This document shows, one piece after another, positions 1 to 7,685 of a DNA stretch of 23,346 nt. Source of the stretch: JBPEXY01 sp052031065 (GTDB taxonomy: Bacteria > Pseudomonadota > Gammaproteobacteria > Immundisolibacterales > Immundisolibacteraceae); assembly GCA_052031065.1 (NCBI GenBank), contig JBPEXY010000170.1:1-23346 (forward strand). The letters are read 5' to 3'. Below the pieces are notes generated by a model. That model had not been told where the DNA came from. It was given only the letters and a program-made list of their open reading frames with translations, and made no database searches. A program made the position numbers and the translations under genes. The first letter of the stretch is position 1. Each line of letters opens with the position of its first letter.

Positions 1-12
1 CTATTTATTTTT

Positions 13-2298
13 TTAATAACCATCCAACATCGCCAGAACACGCGGCGGTGAGGCCGGCACCCGGGTAACCCGCTGACCGATGGCATGACTTAACGCGTTT
101 GCAACCGCCCCCAGCGGCGGAACGATGGGGGTTTCGCCAACCCCCCGCACCCCGTATGGGTGCGATGGGTGTGGCACCTCAACCAACAGGGTTTCGATCA
201 TCGGTACGTCGGAGGCCACCGGAATTCTGTAGTCAAGAAATCCGGCGTTCTGCAGAACCCCATCGCCGTCATAGAGGTACTCTTCATTCAGCGCCATACC
301 AATCCCCTGTACGGCACCGCCCTGCAACTGTCCTTCAACATAGCCGGGGTGTATGGCACGGCCCACATCCTGCACCACCAGATAGCGCAGAATCTTCGTA
401 TAACCGGTCTCCGGGTCCACTTCGAGGTCACACAACTGCACACCGAAGCCAGGCCCTGCATCCTGAGCATTGAGCTGGGCATTGCCGGCAATCGGGCCAC
501 CGGTGTGGCCCGCGCTGGCGGTGATTTCCGCCAGTGTCAAAGAGGGGTTCTGGCCGCTAAGATCAACCGCCTGGCCCTGTTGCCACGCCACCTGTTCGAT
601 GGGTAGCTCCCAGCTGATGGCGGCCCGCTGACGCAGCTGCTCCACTGCATCTCTGGCCGCTTCGACTACTGCCATACCGGTGGCAAAGGTAGTCCGGCTA
701 CCGCCGGTGGTGTCGCAGTAGCCGATAGTTTCGGTATTACCGACTAACGCCTGAATCCGCTCCGGAGGTACGCCCAGCTCCTCGGCGGCAAACAGCGCCA
801 TCGACGCCCGCGAACCGCCAATGTCAGGACTGCCGGTGATCACCGTCACCGCACCGTCCTCATTCAGGCGTACACTGGCACTGGACTGCATACCGACGTT
901 AAACCAAAACCCCACCGCGACACCACGACCCTGGTTCGCAGCCAGTGGCTCGCTATACCAGGGGTGTGCCTTAACTGCACTGAGCGCCTGCTTCAGGCCA
1001 ATCGCCTTGAACGCCGGCCCATACACCGCATGGTCACCCTCATCCACTGCATTTTTCAACCGCAGATCAATCGGGTCCAGCTGCAGCTGCTCAGCCAGCT
1101 CATCCAGCAACGCTTCCGCCGCAAAGGCAGCCTGTGGTGCACCGGGGGCGCGATAGGCGGTCGCTTTCGGCTTGTTGACCACCACATCAAAACCTTCCAG
1201 CAGCACATTGTCGACCTTGTAAGAGGCAAACATGGTCATTACCGCCGGTACCACTGGCGCACCCTTGAAACCGCCAGCCTCCATCTCGATTTTCGCCTGT
1301 ACTGCGGTCAGGGTGCCGTCGCTCCTGGCACCAATCTTTACCCAGGTGCGCGATGCCGACGCAGGGCCGGAGGCACGTAGCACCTCCTCCCGGCTCATTA
1401 CCATCTTTACCGGGCGGCCACACTTTCTGGACAACACAACCGCCAGCGGCTCCAGGTAAATCGACAATTTACCGCCAAAGCCCCCACCGATCTCACTCGG
1501 GATCACCTGCAACTCTGAAACCGACATATCGAGCACCCCGGCGATCAGGGTGCGAAACAGAAACGGACCCTGGGTACAGGTCCAGACCCGGGTTGCCGCA
1601 CCCAGGCCTGCCTCTGCCACCTGGGCATCAGCCAGGGTAGCGTGAGGTTCGATGTATCCCTGATGCACGGTCGCAGTCTCGAACTGCCGTTCAACAACGC
1701 AATCTGCCTGAGCAAAGCCAGCTTGCAGGTCACCTTTTTGCAGCGGCATATAGAACGCCACATTGGTCGGCCGGGGATTGTCCACCGGTCCAGCCATGGT
1801 CATGGTGACCTGCTGCTCGTGCAGCAGCGGCGCATTCTCCGCCAGCGCCGCATCCAGATCCATAACCGGTGGCAGGGGTTCAAAATCGACTTCGATCAAC
1901 TCCAGTGCAGCGCGGGCCGCCGCCTCCGAGGTGGCTGCGACAGCCGCCAGCGGCTGACCGTGATAGACCACCTTGTCGCGGGCGATAACGTTCTCCGCCA
2001 CATCGCGGATGTCGGCCATCTGCTCGCCGAGCGGAATCATGCGCCGCTCTATATCAGGCAGGTCGGCACCGGTAATTACCGCCAGCACCCCATCAAGTGA
2101 CTCGGCCTGACTGGTGTCGATATGGCGGATTCGGCCATGGGCAATTGAGCTGCGTAGCACGCGCCCATGGACCATATTTGGCAGCGAAAAATCGGCGCCA
2201 AACTGCGCCCGGCCGGTAACCTTGTCTACCCCATCGGGACGGATGGAACGGCTGCCCACATACTGGTAAACCGGCGTCTCTGATTGTGGACTGTTCAT
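13..2298 (-). CDS. Molybdopterin-binding large subunit of a xanthine dehydrogenase/CO dehydrogenase-family hydroxylase
   Basis: This 761-residue protein is the catalytic subunit of a three-subunit molybdenum hydroxylase. Such enzymes hydroxylate a carbon using water, passing electrons through 2Fe-2S clusters to FAD. The N-terminal part (about 15-130) is the aldehyde oxidase/xanthine dehydrogenase a/b hammerhead domain. The cofactor-binding part shows GGGFGGK at 271-277 and GVGE near 719-722, whose Glu is the family's catalytic base. The active-site loop reads AYRAPGAPQ (381-389). This is neither the AYxCSFR loop of form I CO dehydrogenase nor the AYRGAGR loop of form II, so CO is unlikely to be the substrate. 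Its ATG overlaps the stop of the 2Fe-2S gene in an ATGA arrangement, which suggests translational coupling. It is last of the three genes visible here. The family call is firm. The substrate is unknown, and a purine, an aldehyde, an aromatic or an acyl-CoA are all possible. Confidence 0.93.
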   Translation of the reverse strand: MNSPQSETPVYQYVGSRSIRPDGVDKVTGRAQFGADFSLPNMVHGRVLRSSIAHGRIRHIDTSQAESLDGVLAVITGADLPDIERRMIPLGEQMADIRDVAENVIARDKVVYHGQPLAAVAATSEAAARAALELIEVDFEPLPPVMDLDAALAENAPLLHEQQVTMTMAGPVDNPRPTNVAFYMPLQKGDLQAGFAQADCVVERQFETATVHQGYIEPHATLADAQVAEAGLGAATRVWTCTQGPFLFRTLIAGVLDMSVSELQVIPSEIGGGFGGKLSIYLEPLAVVLSRKCGRPVKMVMSREEVLRASGPASASRTWVKIGARSDGTLTAVQAKIEMEAGGFKGAPVVPAVMTMFASYKVDNVLLEGFDVVVNKPKATAYRAPGAPQAAFAAEALLDELAEQLQLDPIDLRLKNAVDEGDHAVYGPAFKAIGLKQALSAVKAHPWYSEPLAANQGRGVAVGFWFNVGMQSSASVRLNEDGAVTVITGSPDIGGSRASMALFAAEELGVPPERIQALVGNTETIGYCDTTGGSRTTFATGMAVVEAARDAVEQLRQRAAISWELPIEQVAWQQGQAVDLSGQNPSLTLAEITASAGHTGGPIAGNAQLNAQDAGPGFGVQLCDLEVDPETGYTKILRYLVVQDVGRAIHPGYVEGQLQGGAVQGIGMALNEEYLYDGDGVLQNAGFLDYRIPVASDVPMIETLLVEVPHPSHPYGVRGVGETPIVPPLGAVANALSHAIGQRVTRVPASPPRVLAMLDGY

Positions 2299-2795
2299 GC
2301 TCCCGCTCCCGCATCGACGGTCTCACCACGCAACTCAGCAGCCGTAGCCAATACCGCGCGAATGATCTTGTCATATCCAGTGCAACGACAGAGATTGCCC
2401 GCCAGCCAGTAACGCACCTGCTCTTCACTCGGCTCAGGATTGCGTTCCAGGAGCGCCTTCGCGGCAACAATAATACCCGGCGTACAGATACCACACTGCA
2501 GCGCAGCATGTTTTAAAAACTGCTCCTGCAGCGGATGCAACCCATCACCGCCAGCGACACCCTCAATGGTGACAATGTGGCGCCCTTGCGCCTCCGCCGC
2601 CAACATCAGGCAGGAGCAGATCAGTTCGCCGTCGCAAATGACTGAACAGGCGCCGCAGTCACCGCTGCCGCAGCCCTCTTTGGTTCCGGTCATGCCGAGC
2701 CCATCGCGTAGCGTCGACAGCAGCGATTCGGTGGCATCGCACAGGTATTCCACCTGCTGACCATTGATGGTCGTGGTCACATGTTGCTTGCTCAT
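2295..2795 (-). CDS. 2Fe-2S small subunit of the molybdenum hydroxylase
   Basis: This 166-residue protein carries the two 2Fe-2S clusters that move electrons from the molybdenum centre to FAD. The N-terminal plant-ferredoxin-like domain has Cys42, Cys47, Cys50 and Cys62 (C-x4-C-x2-C-x11-C). The C-terminal helical domain has Cys101, Cys104, Cys136 and Cys138 (C-x2-C-x31-C-x-C). Both sets match the family pattern exactly, and the length is usual. A strong ribosome binding site, GGAGGG, lies inside the last codons of the upstream FAD-subunit gene, which ends four bases before this ATG. The gene overlaps the large-subunit start by four bases. The M-S-L gene order is that of coxMSL operons. No signal peptide is present, so the complex should be cytoplasmic or on the inner membrane face. 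Confidence 0.95.
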   Translation of the reverse strand: MSKQHVTTTINGQQVEYLCDATESLLSTLRDGLGMTGTKEGCGSGDCGACSVICDGELICSCLMLAAEAQGRHIVTIEGVAGGDGLHPLQEQFLKHAALQCGICTPGIIVAAKALLERNPEPSEEQVRYWLAGNLCRCTGYDKIIRAVLATAAELRGETVDAGAGA

Positions 2796-2799
2796 CGGG

Positions 2800-3675
2800 T
2801 TACCCTCCCTGACGCGATTGCGTTGCCCGCTCTGCGGCGAGCAGCGCTGCCCGCCGGACTAATACGCCAACAATCCGGCGCCGGTAGTCCGCCGGCCCGC
2901 GCTTATCTGAAATCGGTGATGCCGCCGCACTGACCGCCGCAGCCGCCGCCGTGAGGGCAGTATCGTCGAGCTTGCTGCCAACCAGCGCGTCGGCCGCCGC
3001 CGGCACTGTCATAGCAGTCGGTGCCACCGCACCAATGGCAACAGCGGCATTCTCAACGGTACCATCTGTCGCACAGGTGAGATTGACCGCGGCGCCGGCC
3101 ACCGCAATATCCATTTCCGTACGCGGAATAAACCGTAGATAGGCATCGGCCTGGCCCACTCGCGGCCGCGGCAGATTAATTGCGGTGACAATTTCCCCCT
3201 GCTCAAGCGCGATTTTGCCCGGGCCAACCGGCAGCTCCACTACCGGCAGCTGCCGCGCGCCATTCGGTCCGACGATGTCACAAACCGCACCTGCGGCGAT
3301 CATCGCCGGCACTGCATCAGCCGCTGGCGAACCGTTACAGAGATTACCCACCGGCGTGGCTCGACCCTGTACCTGGGTGGAGCCGATCAGGCCAACCCCT
3401 TCGACAAAGCCCGGAAACAGCGATTGCAACTCAGCATGATCAGTAATCTGCTGACCGGTTACCGCCGCGCCGATTGTTATCCACTGTTCACCGAAATTAA
3501 TCTGCTGGAGCTCATCGATCCGTTTTAAATCGACAATTAACGCTGGCGCAGACCGGCCACCACGCAACTGCACCAGCAGGTCGGTTCCTCCTGACAGCGC
3601 TACCGCGCCAGGCCGGGAAAGCATCTCCACCGCCTCGGCAAGTTGCGTCGGTGCACTGAATCCTGTATCCACCAT
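2800..3675 (-). CDS. FAD-binding medium subunit of the molybdenum hydroxylase
   Basis: This 291-residue protein is the flavoprotein subunit (CoxM/CutM type), which takes electrons from the 2Fe-2S subunit and passes them to an acceptor. The N-terminal FAD_binding_5 domain shows SGGTDL at 28-33 and a second flavin loop, ATPVGNLCNGSPAAD, at 106-120, where relatives usually have a TIGGN-like sequence. The C-terminal CO_deh_flav_C domain follows, with an alanine-rich stretch near 235-255. There is no cysteine-rich insert of the kind that carries the extra 4Fe-4S cluster in 4-hydroxybenzoyl-CoA reductase, which argues against that enzyme. The ATG follows a GGGGGAG ribosome binding site at very short spacing. 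It is the first gene of the operon and diverges from fadH. Confidence 0.92.
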   Translation of the reverse strand: MVDTGFSAPTQLAEAVEMLSRPGAVALSGGTDLLVQLRGGRSAPALIVDLKRIDELQQINFGEQWITIGAAVTGQQITDHAELQSLFPGFVEGVGLIGSTQVQGRATPVGNLCNGSPAADAVPAMIAAGAVCDIVGPNGARQLPVVELPVGPGKIALEQGEIVTAINLPRPRVGQADAYLRFIPRTEMDIAVAGAAVNLTCATDGTVENAAVAIGAVAPTAMTVPAAADALVGSKLDDTALTAAAAAVSAAASPISDKRGPADYRRRIVGVLVRRAALLAAERATQSRQGG

Positions 3676-3868
3676 GACTCCCCCGTTGGTTATCGTTCAG
3701 CCTCTGGGCACATCAGCGTGCCGGCATTTGTTTTCCTGCAGCATTGTTGCTGTTGCCAGAGTACCGCGCAACCGCCCGGCACAAACCGGGATTCCGTTCG
3801 CTGAACCAGCGGACCATAATGGTCTACCAGTTGAGGAAGCCGAACCATCCCGCCGAGGAGAGAATCCG
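3676..3868. promoter_or_regulatory. Divergent promoter region between the hydroxylase operon and fadH
   Basis: These 193 bases separate the ATG of the FAD-subunit gene from the chosen TTG start of fadH, and should hold promoters for both. Besides the palindrome listed separately, there is a 5-bp GC-rich inverted repeat (CCCGG at 3775-3779, CCGGG at 3786-3790, six-base loop). The hexamer CATAAT at 3815-3820 could be the -10 box of fadH. The -35 match 17 bases upstream (TTCCGT, 3792-3797) is weak. A reading frame in phase with fadH is open from 3674, but its product has no family resemblance before the TTG, so I treat this stretch as non-coding. Promoter positions are inference. Confidence 0.5.
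3812..3824. promoter_or_regulatory. Perfect 13-bp palindrome, candidate operator
   Basis: The bases read GACCAT-A-ATGGTC, with six-base arms around a single central A. Similarity continues outward: over about 17 bases per side (roughly 3802-3834) the two arms match at 12 positions. The palindrome covers the CATAAT hexamer that could be the -10 box of fadH, so a bound repressor could block transcription. An offset partial palindrome, TGGT-CT-ACCA (3820-3829), resembles the E. coli FadR operator core but has two central bases instead of three. The regulator is not in the window and cannot be named from this sequence. Confidence 0.4.
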
Positions 3869-5896
3869 TTGAGTACTCCCTATCCGCACCTGTTTACACC
3901 GATCACCATCGGCAGTATCAGCCTGCCTAACCGTTTTGTGATGGGTTCAATGCACACCCTGCTGGAAGAGATGGAGGACGGTTTTACCAAAACCGGCGCC
4001 TTTTTCGCCGAACGGGCGAAACACGGCGTCGGGCTGATGGTGACCGGCGGTGTCGGCCCCAACCAGGCCGGCAGACTGGCTGACGATGAACATACCCTGG
4101 AGCGTGAACAGCAGGTGGCCGACCACCGGCTGATCACCACAGCAGTTCATAACGCTGGTGGCAAAATCCTGATGCAGATACTGCACCCCGGCCGCTATGG
4201 CCAGCACGACAAGCTGGTCGCCCCCTCGGCGATCCGCGCACCGATTAACAAACGGGTACCCCACCCGTTAACCGATACTGAGGTTGAGCAGACCATCGAG
4301 GAGTTCGTCAACTGCGCCCGACTGGCCCAGTCCGCCGGCTACGATGGTGTCGAAATCATGGGCTCTGAGGGATACCTGATCAACCAGTTCCTCGCTCCCT
4401 GCACCAATCAACGAGATGATCGCTGGGGTGGCAGTGCCGACAACCGTATGCGCCTGGCGATTGAGATTGTCTCGCGCACCCGCAACGCGGTCGGCGAGAG
4501 TTTCCTGCTGATGTATCGCATCTCCCTGCTCGACCTGGTCGAAAACGGCTGCCAGTGGGAAGATACGGTAACCCTGGCCAAACGACTGGAAACGGCCGGC
4601 GTGGATGTCTTCAACAGTGGCATCGGCTGGCACGAGGCACGTATCCCCACTATCGCGCACAATGTTCCGGCGGCAGCCTGGAGTTGGGCAACCGGCAAAC
4701 TACGGCGTGAGCTGGCCATTCCGATCATCGCCACCAACCGCATCAATACTCCCGAACAGGCCGAAGCGGTACTGGCAGCAGGTGATGCCGACCTGATCTC
4801 CATGGCGCGCCCGTTTCTCGCTGATCCTGCATTTGTTGCCAAGGCGCAGAACGACAGTGCCGCGGCAATCAATACCTGTATCGGCTGCAACCAGGCGTGT
4901 CTCGACCAGATCTTCCGCCAGCAACTCTGCTCCTGCATGGTCAACCCACGGGCCTGCCGCGAGACAGAAGCCCAACCGGCCCGGACCACCGCTGCGAAGC
5001 GGATCGCCGTGGTCGGTGGCGGTCCGGCCGGTCTCGCCTGTGCAGTCACTGCCGCACAACGGGGTCACCGGGTGACCCTGTTTGAGGCGGCAAAGCGCAT
5101 AGGCGGTCAGTTCAATCTGGCAGCCACTATTCCTGGAAAATCCGACTATGCAGAAACCATTCGCTATTTCCGCCAGCAACTGATTGAACACCAGGTTGAC
5201 GTGCGATTAAGCCATCAGGTCACCACCGATGAGTTAGTCGCCGAAGGTTATAAAGAGGTTGTTCTCGCCACCGGGGTCACCCCACGCAAACCGGCGATAG
5301 CCGGCATCGACCATCCGAAAGTGGTCGACTACCAGCAACTGCTGGAGCAACAGATGGAACCAGGCAACCGCATCGCCATCATCGGTGCCGGCGGCATCGG
5401 CATGGATGTAGCCGAGTATCTATGTGGCCGGGAACCGGACGACCAGCAGGCAGAACTGAACCAGTTTCTCGATTTCTGGGGGGTCGACCGCAACACCTCT
5501 GACCGTGGCGCGCTGAAGCAGCCGCTTGCCCGCAAACCAGAACGGACTATCTATCTCTGTCAGCGCCAGCCAGGCCTTCCGGGCAAGGGGGTCGGACTCA
5601 CTACCGTCTGGGCCCACCGGCTCAGCCTGCAGAAAAAAGGCGTGCAGTTTGTTGCCGAAGTAAGTTACGACAGGATTGATGATGCCGGACTGCACCTGTC
5701 AATCGACGGCGAACCGCGTCTGCTGGAGGTCGACCAAGTGATCAACTGCTCCGGCCAGCAAGCCCACAATCCACTCGCTGAGACCCTCGCCGCCAGAGGC
5801 ATCACCTGCCACTCCATTGGTGGTGCCGCGACTGCTGACAGACTCAACGCCGTGCGTGCAATTGGCGAAGGCACCCGCATCGGCGATCAGCTTTAA
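3869..5896 (+). CDS. fadH: 2,4-dienoyl-CoA reductase (NADPH), FadH type
   Basis: The enzyme reduces 2,4-dienoyl-CoA formed during beta-oxidation of unsaturated fatty acids, using NADPH, FAD, a 4Fe-4S cluster and FMN in one chain. From the TTG start the product is 675 residues; E. coli FadH is about 672. The N-terminal half is an old-yellow-enzyme TIM barrel with the SEGY tyrosine (169) and WHEAR histidine (255), matching E. coli Tyr166 and His252. Cys337, Cys340, Cys344 and Cys356, in CIGCNQACLDQIF and the following residues, bind the iron-sulfur cluster as in E. coli. Two dinucleotide-binding motifs follow, VVGGGPAGLA and IIGAGGIGMD. The TTG is preferred because GAGGAGAG (3855-3862) lies just upstream, the length fits, and the 65 residues encoded upstream match nothing. 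An acquired role in another unsaturated-compound pathway, with the neighbouring molybdenum hydroxylase, is possible. Confidence 0.93.
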   Translation: MSTPYPHLFTPITIGSISLPNRFVMGSMHTLLEEMEDGFTKTGAFFAERAKHGVGLMVTGGVGPNQAGRLADDEHTLEREQQVADHRLITTAVHNAGGKILMQILHPGRYGQHDKLVAPSAIRAPINKRVPHPLTDTEVEQTIEEFVNCARLAQSAGYDGVEIMGSEGYLINQFLAPCTNQRDDRWGGSADNRMRLAIEIVSRTRNAVGESFLLMYRISLLDLVENGCQWEDTVTLAKRLETAGVDVFNSGIGWHEARIPTIAHNVPAAAWSWATGKLRRELAIPIIATNRINTPEQAEAVLAAGDADLISMARPFLADPAFVAKAQNDSAAAINTCIGCNQACLDQIFRQQLCSCMVNPRACRETEAQPARTTAAKRIAVVGGGPAGLACAVTAAQRGHRVTLFEAAKRIGGQFNLAATIPGKSDYAETIRYFRQQLIEHQVDVRLSHQVTTDELVAEGYKEVVLATGVTPRKPAIAGIDHPKVVDYQQLLEQQMEPGNRIAIIGAGGIGMDVAEYLCGREPDDQQAELNQFLDFWGVDRNTSDRGALKQPLARKPERTIYLCQRQPGLPGKGVGLTTVWAHRLSLQKKGVQFVAEVSYDRIDDAGLHLSIDGEPRLLEVDQVINCSGQQAHNPLAETLAARGITCHSIGGAATADRLNAVRAIGEGTRIGDQL

Positions 5897-5937
5897 ACCC
5901 TGGCAGGAAAACGGCTTGCCCAGACGGAGAGAGACTG

Positions 5938-6126
5938 ATGTCCACCGCACTGCCCTGCACCGAATCCGAAGCCAATACCTGGGCACAATAGACTGTCCGC
6001 GATTGGTACGACGGCCCGGCCACCCCGTTTAGTACCGACGGCAGTTTCGGCGAACAGGGACTGGGCGACAACATAGGGCAGGAATTGCCATCTTGCGGCG
6101 TACCCCAGACAATCATGGCAGGCTGA
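5938..6126 (+). pseudogene. Short reading frame broken by an in-frame TAG, possible gene remnant
   Basis: An ATG preceded by a good ribosome binding site (GGAGAGAG, 5926-5933) lies 41 bases after the fadH stop. It encodes 17 residues and meets TAG at 5989-5991. The same frame then stays open for 44 more codons, including TVRDWYDGPATPFSTDG, to TGA at 6124-6126. This could be the remnant of a small gene once cotranscribed with fadH, a real 17-residue peptide, or chance. I recognise no family, and a frame on the opposite strand is also open here. The region 5897-6160 otherwise shows no clear terminator. Confidence 0.25.
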
Positions 6127-6160
6127 AATTGGCTCAAGTCATTGTCGCTACATTAATCGG

Positions 6161-7645
6161 GTGGTTGAAATGAGTTCCCAGCAATTCCCACGGTCCCGAC
6201 AGGACATAGCACTGCAGTCTCTTCAACCGCGCTCATTGAAGAGCCTCAACGTTTATCTACACACGCTGATTCGCACACGCCTCTGGTTGCAGGTGCTGGT
6301 CGGCATGGCTCTCGGTATTGGTGTGGGCATTGTTCTGGGGCCGAGCGTCGGCTGGCTGGCTCCACAGACCGCCGCCACCGTGAGTGACTGGCTCGCGTTT
6401 CCCGGCAAGCTGTTTCTGGCGCTTATTCAAATGATTGTTATCCCGCTGGTGTTCGCTTCCATTATCCGTGGTCTTGCCGCCACCGAAGACCTGGAGCAGC
6501 TGCGCAAGATCGGGATCCGTGTAGTGCTTTTTTTTATCGCTACAACCGCTCTGGCAATCATCATTGGCCTGACAGTCGCCTCGGTGATCAAACCGGGTAA
6601 CTTCGTCGATAGCCAGGTCCTGCAGAACACTCTGATTACCAGCCCGGTCGCTGCCGACCCAGTCCCACGCGACTCGATCAACCTGAAAGAGCTACCGCAG
6701 AAAATCATCACCCTGTTACCCGCCAATCCGCTTCATTCGATGGTGGAAAGCAATATGTTGCAGGTGGTCATTTTCGCCATGGTAATTGGCGTGGCGCTGG
6801 TAATGATGGTGCCCGCGCAGGCCAAACCGCTGCTGGACCTGATGGGTTCACTGCAGGAGGTGTGCATGATGGTGGTACGCTGGGCGATGCTGCTGGCACC
6901 GCTGGCCGTCTTTGGTCTGCTGGCGCAGATTACCGCCAAGCTGGGTCTGGGCGCGTTACTCGGAATGGCGGTTTATGTCGGCACTGTTTTGCTCGGTTTG
7001 TTGATGATGTTTGTGGTCTATCTGGTGATCATCTACCTGGTCGCCAGACAGAAACCGCTGGCGTTTATCAGTTCGATTCGGGAAGTCCTGCTGTTGGCAT
7101 TCTCCACTTCCAGCTCGGCTGCAGTGATGCCGCTGTCGATTAAAACAGCGGAATCGGCGCTGAATGTGCGGCCGTCGGTTTCCCAGTTTGTGATCCCGCT
7201 TGGCGCCACCATCAACATGAATGGCACTGCCTTGTATCAGGGAGTCGCCGCGATATTCCTGGCACAGATATATGGCATAGATATCAGCCTCGGCGGCATG
7301 CTGCTGATTGTGTTGACTGCTGTCGGCGCCTCCATCGGCGCACCCGCGACACCTGGAGTGGGCATCGTGATTCTATCAATGGTGCTGGCTACCGTTGGCA
7401 TTCCCGCCGCCGGAATCGCCCTGATCATGGGCGTTGACCGTATTCTCGACATGAGTCGCACGGCAATCAACGTCAGTGGTGATCTGGTGACCGCCAAACT
7501 GATGGATGTCTGGGTTGGCAGCAAACTCGGTCGTGAACGGGAAATCGCCGGGGAACAGAAACTCGAAGCGCTGCGTGAGCAGACCGGCGAAGACGTCATA
7601 CCCGCCAATACCGAACCCCGGTCATCGCTGCCATCCGAACCGTGA
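6161..7645 (+). CDS. Dicarboxylate/amino acid:cation symporter (DAACS), GltP-like
   Basis: This inner-membrane transporter takes up an acidic amino acid, probably glutamate or aspartate, driven by sodium ions or protons. The 494-residue length includes an N-terminal extension of about 40 residues. Family landmarks are the serine-rich hairpin STSSSAAVMP (315-324), the TM7 motif NMNGT (352-356), and the TM8 motif DMSRTAINVSGD (430-441). Arg433 and Asp430 match Arg397 and Asp394 of GltPh, which bind the side-chain carboxylate and the amino group. This favours an amino acid over a plain C4-dicarboxylate. The usual Asp of the NMDGT motif (Asp312 in GltPh, near a sodium site) is Asn354 here. The first possible start is GTG at 6161; the ATG at 6170 is equally plausible and neither has a strong ribosome binding site. 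It converges with tamB across 40 bases. Confidence 0.92.
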   Translation: MVEMSSQQFPRSRQDIALQSLQPRSLKSLNVYLHTLIRTRLWLQVLVGMALGIGVGIVLGPSVGWLAPQTAATVSDWLAFPGKLFLALIQMIVIPLVFASIIRGLAATEDLEQLRKIGIRVVLFFIATTALAIIIGLTVASVIKPGNFVDSQVLQNTLITSPVAADPVPRDSINLKELPQKIITLLPANPLHSMVESNMLQVVIFAMVIGVALVMMVPAQAKPLLDLMGSLQEVCMMVVRWAMLLAPLAVFGLLAQITAKLGLGALLGMAVYVGTVLLGLLMMFVVYLVIIYLVARQKPLAFISSIREVLLLAFSTSSSAAVMPLSIKTAESALNVRPSVSQFVIPLGATINMNGTALYQGVAAIFLAQIYGIDISLGGMLLIVLTAVGASIGAPATPGVGIVILSMVLATVGIPAAGIALIMGVDRILDMSRTAINVSGDLVTAKLMDVWVGSKLGREREIAGEQKLEALREQTGEDVIPANTEPRSSLPSEP

Positions 7646-7685
7646 GGCTAGCCAGTTTTCAGACTCCGCGGTTGTTAACTACTGA

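Noticed and set aside
13..3675. Aerobic CO dehydrogenase operon (coxMSL)
   Set aside because: Gene order fits, but the large subunit has AYRAPGAPQ where CO dehydrogenases have AYxCSFR (form I) or AYRGAGR (form II).
3674..3868. N-terminal extension of fadH from the ATG at 3674
   Set aside because: The 65 extra residues match nothing in FadH, overlap the divergent gene start, and the TTG at 3869 has a strong ribosome binding site and gives the usual length.
4408..5049. Open frame of 213 codons antisense to fadH
   Set aside because: Low-complexity Ala/Ser/Arg composition and full overlap with the conserved fadH region mark it as a shadow.
6129..6160. Promoter for the symporter gene
   Set aside because: TTGGCT and ATTAAT are 17 bases apart, but ATTAAT is a poor -10 and the leader would be only a few bases, so the call is too weak to list.
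7646..7685. Bidirectional terminator between the symporter and tamB
   Set aside because: Only an 8-base palindrome (GGCTAGCC) and scattered short repeats are present, with no stem followed by a T-run.
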